DNA from: Podospora pseudoanserina
Taxonomy: Eukaryota; Ascomycota; Sordariomycetes; Sordariales; Podosporaceae
Assembly: GCF_035222485.1 (NCBI RefSeq)
Contig: NC_085924.1
Coordinates: 3,906,001 to 3,970,000, forward strand
Length of the DNA stretch: 64,000 bases
Direction: 5' to 3'
Every line of letters begins with the position of its first letter. The stretch's first letter is position 1. Positions 29,635-39,576 of this stretch are shown here, one piece after another. A program made the position numbers and the translations under genes. Under the pieces are notes generated by a model. It made no database searches. It was given only the letters and a program-made list of their open reading frames with translations, and was not told the origin of the DNA.

Positions 29635-32417
29635 ATGTGGTGATTATCGGCGTTTCCCTTGTGGCGAAGAGAGTTTTAAAAGAAATAAATGGCGAATAGA
29701 AGTCCGGAAAGACAAGAAGTGAAAACGGGGGGAAGATGTAACAACACCCAAGCAACGACCCAGAGGAAAAAAGTGGTGGCTCCCTCACTGCCCGCGGCAG
29801 TTGGGCTTTTGCTAGCTGCAAGAAACAATGATAGCGCCTGAGCTAGACTGGGATGTCGCTACCGGCGGGGCGGGAGTGATCGATATGAGGATTCGGAAAA
29901 TGTGGCTGTACAAACAGGAAATTATGGGGGTTGAAGTGAGTGAGTGACTTTGACGATGTCTGATGATATCAGGTAACACCAAAAAGAAAAGTTCGGGAAA
30001 TGGAGTTCAACGAGTGGATAGCGGGATCGCCAAGAACAAACAAAAAAAAACAGAAAGAAAAAACAAAGCCAATTGTCAAAATCTCCAACAAGGGATCTCG
30101 TGAGTTGGTGAAGGTGTGTTGTTTGTCTCTCTCAAAAAGAGGGAGAGAGAAAAGAAAGGGGAGCATTGAGCACGGGACAAGGGACGGAGACGTGATAATT
30201 GGAAAGCTATCTAGGGTTACAGCGGTGACATCAATTTCTGGGCAGGCAAAAGGGTGGTCAATTCGCGTTGGCTGTCCCTTCTACCGGCAGGCCCAGAGGG
30301 AGGGCAGACGGCGAAACACAGCGCCCCGAAACTTGACGCCGTTCCCACAAATAGCGTAGCGGTCGCTGAATTGGCGGGCCCGATAACCCACAAGCTCACC
30401 AAGCTCACCCAACAAGCTCAGCTGAGGGATTTCGATGGACAGGGACCGACTGCACAGTAAGAAGCTTGGCAATGCGGGGGGTCCATTTTTTGGTGCTTGT
30501 GTTCTGGAGGCCGCACCTCGGGGCCAGACCACGTGGGCTTGGAATGGGTGTTGTGCATGTGCCACTGCCTGCCGGCTGGTTGTCAGCTGCCAAAGCTGCC
30601 CCTGAGCCCCTGAATTCAACGACATCTCAACATGACGGCGATGAGCACTTCGATGACGGGGCATAATGTTGTTGGAGAAAGCATACGTGGTGTTTATTTA
30701 TTTGGTTACTGGCGGCTCTCCAAATGCCAGTGACAGCAAAACCGGAACTGCAAGAGGGATAGAAGGGAAGCTTTCTCTTCTGAACAAAATCTACTTGCTC
30801 TCCGCCATCCCCCACAGCAACAACTCCCGCAAATACTTGGAGTAACATAATGCCGTTGTCGTCTCTTCTCAGAATTTGCCTGCTGACCCCGAGGCGGAAC
30901 CACCTGGCTTACACCAGATAAGTGACAACCTCCACGCAGCATGCTCGAAACACTGGGAGACCAGAGGCTCAAGCACCTCCCATGCTATGCGCAATCTTTG
31001 GGATGTGCTACTATTATGTCTCTGTCAAATTCTCCGGAAATACTGTGTTTTTCCTTTGTATTTGCCATATCTGAGAGATGTGTAGACCGGAAGATGTCGT
31101 TCCTTCCAATATTGACGATTCCCAGCCATTAAATACCGTGGAAAAAGCCCTACAATTGCAACCCTCAAGGTAAACAATGGAAAGAGCGATCTGAATAGCC
31201 TCCTGGACCGTGCGCCCGACCATCGAGGTGCGCGGCTTTCCAGGTCTCTTGACAGAAAATCTCACGACTTCTGTTCTTAGTCTTCCTCAACTCCCCCGAT
31301 CAAATCGCCTGCTCTCGCCGCTGCTCTCCGACCGCCGGCGCCCGCGAACGAACTGGCATCTCGCCAGCAAACGAGAGGAGTATGGTATGTGACATTTCCA
31401 ATATCTCATCCTTTTTCCCATCGCCAGCGTTGTTCAGATTGCTTGTGTGGTGTGGTCGCTGCTGGCTCATGAGTGCAGGTTCGATGGCGGCCATCCCACT
31501 TTCAAAATCGATCACTCAGTGATGTCTCTTTTTTGGACATTTTTGTGCGTTTTTGAAAAGAGTTGCTGCGGAAGTTTTGTTCCGGGGATGGGTGGCCTGG
31601 CCTGATATTTCAGACACTGGGGTTTGGCAGTTGCTGGGCCTTGTGCTTGGGAGGAAGATTAACTCGTGAAAGGGCTCACTTGGGCAAGTGCTTAAGTTGT
31701 TGAGTTTCCCAAGGAACTTTGGCTTACTCCCATACCTCCTTTTGCTTGTTTACTTACAACACATCACCCGAGTTACCTTACCTTCTTATTCACTTACAAG
31801 CACTTCTTTTCACATCAACCTTATTCATCTGCCTTCATCCTACTTCAGCATACCCCCAATCTACCTCAGTCTTTTCTTTCTTTTATCCCAACTCTCGAGA
31901 AACTCTACACCATCCTCTTCCATTATTATGATCATCTTCACCAACTCTATCCCAACAATGGCCATTCCTTATCCCACGTTTCTACACCCTTCACCTCATT
32001 CTTCTACACAATCTTGCCCAACTTCTCACACGCCCAATACTGGCTGTTCAACACTAACATGTCAACTTCATAGTACCACAACACATTTCGTCCAGATTCA
32101 CACCTCAACCCGCACCTCAAATTCATCACCTTCTCACCAACCTTCGAACATCTTTCGCAGACACTCACCTCACTTTCCTCTTTCCAAAACCTCCTCATCC
32201 TGCCTGATCACAGCCACAAAGACTACACTCCTACTTCGAAATCACACAACTCGTTTCCCCAATCCAAAGCCCCAAACTCACTTCCCATCAAGCTTGGTCA
32301 TAATCAACAAAACCCCTCAGCATTTACAACACCATCCTTTGCTATTTTCTCAAACCTCACTTTCACCCCAACCCCTAAACCTGGTGATGGTTTCTCAAAG
32401 CTAACAAGACAGTCACA
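29635..32417. other. Intergenic region of 2.8 kb upstream of the proline-rich gene
   Basis: No supported gene. 29640-31600 has scattered short frames only. From about 31700 to 32400 the plus strand is strongly CT/AC-rich and poor in G, which leaves a 238-codon frame open by composition; it reads as a long pyrimidine-rich leader or promoter of the gene at 32418. Confidence 0.6.
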
Positions 32418-33939
32418 ATGGAAACAAGAAACTGGAGCGAGGAAAGCGCAGCGGGCGGTAGCTCCTCCGTCTTCAACTGGCTGGACGAGCTGGCCAAAGA
32501 GGCCTGGCTTAACGAGGAGGCAGAAGAAGACGTGGGGGTCCACGGTGACGGTTTGGTCAGCGAAAACTGGCCTTTCCCTGTCGTGGAGGCTGCGAGGCCA
32601 CTCCCGCGTCTGCCCCCAACGGCGTTCGCGGGCCAACGGAGCCGGCGGCGGCAGCCTCGCTTCCAGCCGACACTCCCTGTGGTCCGGGACCTGTCACCGG
32701 CCCCACCCCCGCCGACTCCAAGCTGCGCTCCGCCCCCGCCTCCGACGACGTCTGTCGTCGGCCAGGCAGAGGAAAGCTTGGACCGGTTGGGCCCGGTTGA
32801 CAAGGGCAAAGGTAAGGCAGTGGACGAAGAGCAGCCGGCTGGGAGACCCACCTTCCAGCAGACGGTGGCCGCAGCACCCACATCTTCTCCCTCCCAGGCA
32901 CCGCCAATTCCACGGCTGCCCTCACCATTGCCTTCCTTTGTGTGCCGTATGTTGGAGACTTCTGCCCCCCCCCCCTTGGCCGACCGCCCGCTGCATCCCG
33001 ATCTTCTCAGAGAGAGGGTGCCGGTCGCGACTGCCTCACCGCGTGAGTTTACATCCTATCTCTCAGTTCTCTGGGGCTTGATCACTGACTTTCTGCGTAG
33101 CAACTTCGGCCACGACTCTGCCTGTGCCGCGAACCAGGCCACCCATCCCACAGCTCCCGCCATTCGTCCACTCTCCTTCGCCAACCAAGAGAGCCTCAAC
33201 CACACCAATGGCACCAACAGAGAGGCCAGTCACACCTCTGCAAGTCGCTCAGCCAGAGCTCAAGAGTCGCTGGAGCCCCTCGCCTCCCCCCTCACCGACC
33301 AAGGTTCAAAAGCTCATGAAGGCAATGAGCTTCGCAAGTTTGAGATCCCAAAAGTCGAAAACCAGTCTTCGCGAGCAGTCGAGTTCCTCCTCTGTTCCTC
33401 CGGTTCCTGATCTCCCTCCGACGACTCCTGACATTACAAAACGCCAATCCGATCGATCAAGTGCAAGCACAAAGATGAGCTTTGGTTCTTTCGGCAAAGG
33501 CTCTTTGGGCAGAGGTAACTCGTCCTCCCAAAAGTCCAATTGGGTGGCAGCAGCATTCGGCCGTGATTCCTCCTCCATCACACCTCCAAGAACTGCTTCT
33601 GGTAGGACCGAGAGAAGCTCGACAACAGAGAGAAGCTCCGGCAGCAGTTTGACGAGCTCGGCGTTGAGCAGACAAGCAAGCACGATCACCCCAGAGAGAC
33701 CACAGGCTGGACTGTCGTCATTGCCTCTTCTTCCAGCAGCTTCTACTTTCCACCCCGAACCCCCCTCCGCTACTCACATAGTTCCGCCAATGCCACCTGT
33801 GCCTCAGTCTCCCCCCCACCCTTCAGATCTGCACAGAAAGATCTCCATGCCGAGCATGTTCCTGCGGAAAAAGCAGTCGAGCTTGAACAAGAAAGAGGAC
33901 CCTCGAGAGAACAAGGGTGAAGACGAGGAGGGCAAATGA
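32418..33939 (+). CDS. Proline/serine-rich disordered protein, function unknown
   Basis: Exon 1, 32418-33042, and exon 2, 33101-33939, flank a 58-nt intron (GTGAGT to GCGTAG) and give 487 residues. The frame of exon 1 also runs on through the intron to 33410, but the spliced reading gives a longer, compositionally uniform product. Only the first 45 residues look structured (SSVFNWLDELAKEAWLNEEA, an amphipathic acidic helix). The rest is rich in Pro, Ser and Thr, with PPPPTPS and SPSPPPSPTK tracts that could bind SH3 or WW domains and serve as kinase sites, and a KAMSFASLRSQKSKTSL basic patch. The C-terminus is charged. No family is recognised; a cytoskeletal or signalling scaffold is only a guess. 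Confidence 0.7.
33043..33100 (+). other. Intron of the proline-rich protein gene
   Basis: 58 nt, GTGAGT donor, CACTGAC branch-like sequence at about 33084-33090, GCGTAG acceptor, phase 1. It joins VATASP to TSATTLPVP. Confidence 0.8.
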
Positions 33940-35766
33940 GGGAGACACCAATCCTTCAAGCTATCACTGGCCAATTTGAACAACCCAACAATTACCACAG
34001 GGTCACGACCAACGACCGTGTGCCACACAGGGCAATTTACGATTCAACACCGTCGACCGCCGTCTTCAACAACACGTGAGTCTTCATACAACAAGTCCAG
34101 TATGTCGTTTACTTCATCTCCTTTCACCTTGAACATTTCCTATTCTTGATTCTCCTTCTATTTCACTACTTTCGCGTTTTTCTTTTCTTTTTCTCAATTT
34201 CGGTCTGCATTTCGAATCCGGCGTTTGGCACACAGAACATTCGCCCATGGATAGAAGACTTCTACCCCTTTATACTTGTACCAGAAGTTCCCGGTACGAG
34301 GGATCAAAGCAGCATCCATGATACCCCCATCGTTCAGCTTACGGCAGAAATAAGTCTCAACGAACATGGTTTAGAGAGATGATATACCCTGAGACACCCA
34401 TCCGCATTTCATTATGGTCAAACGGAGCATCACCACGGAAGTATCACCATGAAGGCATACAGTACTCAGAAAACATGGTCCATCACCAGATACCCGGTAT
34501 TTCAGGTGTTAGTATTGGTAGGCGGCATCACCAGTGAGGAAATACAGTACTTACAGGGCTATGGTTGCATTGACACGGCGTCAGGGCGAGGTGGATCACA
34601 AAAAGGGGCATGAACAAGGGCGTGCAGAATTGGGAGGAAAAGTCATTTTGCTTTGCATTTACATGTTTGGGGTTTGATAAGGGGTTACGATCATTGCTGG
34701 CATGGGTTTCGTGTATTTTGGCATTCACAAGGGAAGGGTGACGGTGTATGAGAACGGTTACGGATGAATTCAGATATTTTGGGGCTTTGAGACGTGGATT
34801 TTTGTGCATGTGAGATGCGTGAGATAGGCTGCTGTCTACGAGCTGTGCTCTCTGTGTGAGCCGTAGCTCTGTGTAGGGTATGTCTCCTGTTCACAGAGAT
34901 GTTATTCAATGCAACGAAGGATGTGGTAACCTCGGCTTTTAATCTCATGTAGGTGAACGTCTCACCATCTCGACCTTGTATCTGACCTTCTCGTCCTTAT
35001 TACTGTTTAGTCTTTTCACCATCGCATTCATAGCTTTAGGTAGGTAGCTAAAAGATGATATGTGCATCCTTGGAATCGATAGCTCAGACAGGCGACAGTC
35101 AAAGCTGGGACCGTGGACACCAACAGCTGAAATAGCTGAGATGGCAGCTTTGGATCAAGTAGACTGGGGGATTAGAAAGCTCAAACATTGGTGGATCCTG
35201 CTTGGATAGATGGGCGTTGAAGGTCCATGTTACTCTCAAGTCGACCATAAGGTAGGTCAGACAAGACTCTGCGCAACACCAGGAGAGGAGAAAGTGAAGA
35301 GATATGCTGCATAACCCCAATCCGTTGTTTTTCCACTTGGATTTGACCCTTCGAACCTGCTGACTTTTGATGCACGACTCAACAGTTTAACATCACGCGT
35401 CCGTTTGCTAAATTGTCGAGGAAGTGCGAGGTGGTGGTCGGAGTCTGAGCTCAAAAGCCTAGAAACCAACAGCTAACCCCAACCCTAGGTACCTGGTCAA
35501 CGCGTCGGTGACTGCTGACCCACCAACGCGTGCAAATCGTTTGCCAAAAAAAATTTAGGCTCCCAAGAAGACCTACCCGGCACCCCACGTGGACCAACTG
35601 CGCCCTCAACTTTCTATCGCAAAAACCCCTGCGGACTATCCCAATTCTTCCATGCAGAAAAAACGACTCCACAAACCATGCAAGATTTGCGCCGGCGCTC
35701 TCCAGCAAACTGAAACTCTGGGTCTGGATTGATTCTCCTCCCTCCAACTTGGCGGCCGCCCGCCGT
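33940..35766. other. Intergenic region upstream of the Reb1-like gene
   Basis: About 1.8 kb. Near-repeats of CATCACCA and TACAGTACT(T/C) occur at 34430-34560. From 35500 to 35766 the plus frame is open ahead of the Reb1-like start and is probably its leader. A GGTTCGAA tract at about 35341-35360 (minus strand) was examined as a tRNA and rejected. Confidence 0.55.
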
Positions 35767-38700
35767 ATGACAATGGGCCAAGAACAGAGCGCTCCTCGCG
35801 AGAACGACGACGACAACACGGACATCCAAAGCGGCCGCTCATCCCCACTTCCCCGCTGGGACCACCCGGAAAACCAGGAGCAAGTAGAACGACAACACGC
35901 GGCTACTACCGAGCCGCTCCCCGAGACCGAGCCCCCTCCCGAGGCGAGCAAGAAAGAGAAGAAGAAGAAGAAAAAGAAGAAGGATCGCGAGAGGAGCGTT
36001 GGTGAAGTTATGGACTCACCGGGCCGATCTCTGTCGCAGCTGACGCCGCTGAAGAGGAAGAAGACGCGTCCTCCGTCTTTGGGGAATGTCGAGAATGTTG
36101 GTCAGAGCCCGGATGGTGGTGGGTCGGCGAGGCGGAAGTTGAAGAAGTCGAAGCGGATGTCGTTGGGGACGATTTTGAATGACAATGCCGATGCTGTTGA
36201 GAACAACGACAGTCAGGACTCGTTTGTTCCCCAGCCGACGCTTCCAGAGCTCGAATCTGAGCCTCGGCTTGAGAATAATGAGGAAGAGGACGAGGGAATG
36301 GAGGATGCTATGGCTTCTCAACGGCGCAAATCGAGTAGCAAGAAGAAGGGCAGGAACAAGAAGGCTGAGCCAGAACCAGAGCCGGAACCAGAGCCAGAAG
36401 TGGAACCAGAGCCGGAGCCGGGGCCAGAGCAAGAGCAAGAGTCAGTGCCAGAGGTGGGACCGGCCCCTGAAGCCGCCGCCGTGGAGGATGATAGGGAATT
36501 GGACGAAGCTGAGGAGGATCTTGCCAACCTGAAGACTGAACGCCCGGATCACAATTCTGACGATGACGTCGACATGGAGGACGGTTCGGTAGCACGATCC
36601 CAGCACGTTTCCGAGACACCCGCCCCTCAAGAGGAAGAGGAGGAATCGCCTACTTCGCCCATCGTGCACGTTAAGTCCGAGCCAGGGGTGTATGGCGAAG
36701 ACGAGGACATGTCGAGGCTTGGGCAGGGAGATGCCACGGACGAAGAAGAGTCACCTGTGCCAACCAAGACCGAGAGACTGCAAAGGGTGATGGATGAAGC
36801 ACAGTCTGCCTACGACTCTGGGTATATCGAGACGGATGGCAGCAACGAAAGAAGTCAAAGGTTCGCGACTCAGGTTTCGCCCGCTCTGGACCATGAAGAG
36901 GCTACGCCGTCGGAAGATGAGGTAATGCAGAATGTGAAGTCTGCGCCGGAGGAGGATGAGGAGGAGATGAACGGGACACCGGCGAGTGAGGCCAGCCCTG
37001 CTCAGGCGCTTAAGGCTGCGCCTGAGAGTGAGGGTGAGGAGGAGGGAACACCAGAGAGCGAGGCCGAGGAGGAAGAAAGCGAGGTAGACGACGAAGAGCC
37101 GGTTAATGACCCCCTCGAAGACAGTGCGGACGAGGAGGAGGTAAGCGAGGAGAGGTTCTCCGAAATCCCCGAAAGCGACATTGAACAACCAGAAATGCAG
37201 CACGAGGAACCGAGAGTCGAACCACCGTCGGAAGCTGGGAATGTGCCGACCAGTCAGAGCGAGCAAGCTCATGTCAATGGGACCACCGTTCAATCTTCAC
37301 CAGATCTTGGCGGCGACGATGTTGCTTATGCGGCTTCGCCATCACCCCCTCCCCCCTCATCTGTCAGGGCCCGTTCTTCCACGAAACGTAAGGTGAAACG
37401 TGCTTTCAATCCCGACGCCCCCGTCAGCGAGCCAGACGCACAGCCGAAGACATCCTCAGCTCGCTCCCAAAAGAAGCGTAAATCAAGAGATCAACTAGGG
37501 GAGCCTGAGGAGGAAGAGAAACCTGAGGAGCCCGAGGAGGAGCCCGAGGAGGAGCCCGAGGAGGAAGAAGCTCCTGCTCCCACCCCAGCACCCAAGAAGA
37601 AAAGGTCCAAGAAGATTCGTGAAGTTCTTCATGAGCAAGAGGGCGGCGAGATCGACGAGGAGGCCCCCGCTGCCTCTACACCTGCCCCAAAGCAGAAGAA
37701 GACACCAAGGTCAAAGAAGTCGAAGAAGGCGGCCTCCGAGGAACAAGAAGAGAAACTCGATAAGCACGGTTACGCTACTGGGAGACTTACTGCTGTTGAA
37801 GAAGATAAGGTCACCAAAGCAGTGAACAAGTTTCGCAAGGACGAGGGCCTAACCCAGGCTGAAATCAACAGGATCATACAAGAAAACCCTGCCGTAGCCG
37901 TGCACAATGCCAAGGGTGCCCCGACATTGCATGCCGCTCTTTGGACCGCTGTGTGCGAGGCGTGCCCTTCAAGATCACGGTTGAAGCTGCAGAAGTTTTG
38001 CAGACGAAAATTCCACAACTTTGTGGCACGTGGTCAGTGGACTGCTGAACAGGATGAGGAGCTACAGGAAATGATGAAGATTCACGGCAACAAGTGGACA
38101 GTCATCGGAGGTCTGATCAACAGACATCCCCAGGATGTTCGTGACAGGTGGAGAGACTATATCGTTTGCCGGGACAAAGTAGTGAAGCATGACTGGAGCA
38201 ACGAGGAGGAGGCGAAGCTCACCCAAGCAGTCAAGGAGGCCGTCGACAAGATTCGGAAAGACCTCATCTCGAGGGGGGAGGACGAAGGACAAGCCGAGAG
38301 CCTGGTCAACTGGCAGGCTATCAGCGAGGCGATGGGCCGGACGAGAAACCGACTTCAGTGCATGGAGAAGTGGAAGAGAATACTCAAAGCTGAGCCGATT
38401 GCGGACCGGGACAGGGTCATCACCTTGCTCCCTGATACTGACAACTGGAGGGTGAAACTGGCTCGCCAGGATTTGACCAAGATTACACCAGCTGAGAAAT
38501 ACAGATTGGCCTGCGTCATCCGCGATGGCTGCACGGAAACCGAGCGGGAGATCGACTGGAAGAAGATTACCGAGAGGATCTTCAAGGACAAGTATCAGCG
38601 TCAAGCCCTGGTTGTTATCTGGGGCCGGTTGAGGTCGTCGGTGCCACACCATGGGGATAAGACCGTTCATGAATGCGCGCAGCATATTGTTGATAGGTAT

Positions 38701-39576
38701 GATGAAGAGGGAGGATTTGGGGACAGCTACGGCAACTACCCTGATGAACAGTCCCTTCCTCCCAGCGCCAAAAAGCCTCGCGGCAGCGCCAAAAAGCCGA
38801 AAGAGCCGACGACGAGACGCCGCTCGACCTCCGTCGCCTCCGCCAAAAAGAAGAAAGAGTTGAGTGAAGCTTTTATTGTTGACGAGACTGATTCTGAGGG
38901 TGAGACGGTGGAGGACACTGCGATGGAGGATACGGTGATGGAGGATGCTGCCTCGATCGCTTCCGATGCCCCACCGATCGACTCTGATGAGGAGCATGAA
39001 GAAGAAGCGCCCGAGGAGGCCGTAGACGAAGAAGCAGAAGCACCACCTCAGTCCTCCGTCGTGAAGCGCCTCGCCCCTGAAGAGGACGACACCTTGGATC
39101 AAGAAGACGAAACACGCCCCCCATTTGTGCCGTCCCCCTCGGTCGAAGCAGATGCAGCCCGCACTCGTCGCCGCGAGCGTTCTCTCTCGAACAAGCCCCC
39201 CACCCCTGCCGCCATCGAGGAAGAATCTGGTGAAGAGGTCCAGGACGAGGACATGGTCACCAGCACTCGTCTCAAGTCGGCCAAGAAGCGCCCCGCCACC
39301 GAGGAGATGTCGCCCCGCAAGAAGAAGAGAAAGACCAACTCGGAGAGTACTGTCCGGCCTGCGGTCCTGAGCAGTTCTTCGCCTGCTGTTACGTACGGGA
39401 GGAAGTCGAATAGCAGGAAGGAGAACAAGAAGGCGGCGGCGGAGGCGGTGAAGGTGAGGCGGGCGAGGGCGTTGAGCACGATCAGCAGTGATATGGATGA
39501 CATGGATGATATCCCTGCGAGGCTGCCGGGGCAGACGCCGCCGGGGAGGGTGACCAGGAGAATTGCGAGAAAGTAG
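35767..39576 (+). CDS. Reb1/TTF-I type Myb DNA-binding protein
   Basis: Nuclear protein of about 1269 residues. The centre carries two Myb/SANT repeats: the first at about residues 752-802 (GQWTAEQDEELQEMMKIHG, then NKWTVIGGLINRHPQDVRDR) and the second, longer one at about 806-880 (HDWSNEEEAKLTQAV ... NRLQCMEKWKRIL). A helical region with CRRKFHNFVARG before them matches the Reb1 layout. Reb1 and TTF-I bind rDNA terminators, stop Pol I and block replication forks. The N-terminal 700 residues are acidic and disordered, with Lys runs and (EP)n repeats; the C-terminus has basic, nuclear-signal-like patches (KKRP, RKKKRK) and ends in TRRIARK. The frame is open from 35530; I take 35767, while 35773 has the better context (ACAATGG). 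Length is large but usual for filamentous fungi. Confidence 0.82.
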   Translation: MTMGQEQSAPRENDDDNTDIQSGRSSPLPRWDHPENQEQVERQHAATTEPLPETEPPPEASKKEKKKKKKKKDRERSVGEVMDSPGRSLSQLTPLKRKKTRPPSLGNVENVGQSPDGGGSARRKLKKSKRMSLGTILNDNADAVENNDSQDSFVPQPTLPELESEPRLENNEEEDEGMEDAMASQRRKSSSKKKGRNKKAEPEPEPEPEPEVEPEPEPGPEQEQESVPEVGPAPEAAAVEDDRELDEAEEDLANLKTERPDHNSDDDVDMEDGSVARSQHVSETPAPQEEEEESPTSPIVHVKSEPGVYGEDEDMSRLGQGDATDEEESPVPTKTERLQRVMDEAQSAYDSGYIETDGSNERSQRFATQVSPALDHEEATPSEDEVMQNVKSAPEEDEEEMNGTPASEASPAQALKAAPESEGEEEGTPESEAEEEESEVDDEEPVNDPLEDSADEEEVSEERFSEIPESDIEQPEMQHEEPRVEPPSEAGNVPTSQSEQAHVNGTTVQSSPDLGGDDVAYAASPSPPPPSSVRARSSTKRKVKRAFNPDAPVSEPDAQPKTSSARSQKKRKSRDQLGEPEEEEKPEEPEEEPEEEPEEEEAPAPTPAPKKKRSKKIREVLHEQEGGEIDEEAPAASTPAPKQKKTPRSKKSKKAASEEQEEKLDKHGYATGRLTAVEEDKVTKAVNKFRKDEGLTQAEINRIIQENPAVAVHNAKGAPTLHAALWTAVCEACPSRSRLKLQKFCRRKFHNFVARGQWTAEQDEELQEMMKIHGNKWTVIGGLINRHPQDVRDRWRDYIVCRDKVVKHDWSNEEEAKLTQAVKEAVDKIRKDLISRGEDEGQAESLVNWQAISEAMGRTRNRLQCMEKWKRILKAEPIADRDRVITLLPDTDNWRVKLARQDLTKITPAEKYRLACVIRDGCTETEREIDWKKITERIFKDKYQRQALVVIWGRLRSSVPHHGDKTVHECAQHIVDRYDEEGGFGDSYGNYPDEQSLPPSAKKPRGSAKKPKEPTTRRRSTSVASAKKKKELSEAFIVDETDSEGETVEDTAMEDTVMEDAASIASDAPPIDSDEEHEEEAPEEAVDEEAEAPPQSSVVKRLAPEEDDTLDQEDETRPPFVPSPSVEADAARTRRRERSLSNKPPTPAAIEEESGEEVQDEDMVTSTRLKSAKKRPATEEMSPRKKKRKTNSESTVRPAVLSSSSPAVTYGRKSNSRKENKKAAAEAVKVRRARALSTISSDMDDMDDIPARLPGQTPPGRVTRRIARK

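Noticed and set aside
31688-32404. 238-codon frame, Ser/Thr/Pro-rich with a hydrophobic start
   Set aside because: Explained by G-poor pyrimidine-rich DNA; no motif and it abuts the next gene's start, so a leader is likelier.
35330-35400. Possible tRNA on the minus strand (GGTTCGAA, then GGGTCAAATCC)
   Set aside because: No A-box upstream, acceptor and anticodon stems do not pair properly, and the anticodon loop would have eight bases.
35530-35766. 79-residue N-terminal extension of the Reb1-like protein
   Set aside because: Composition unlike the rest of the protein; start codons at 35767 and 35773 give the usual acidic N-terminus.
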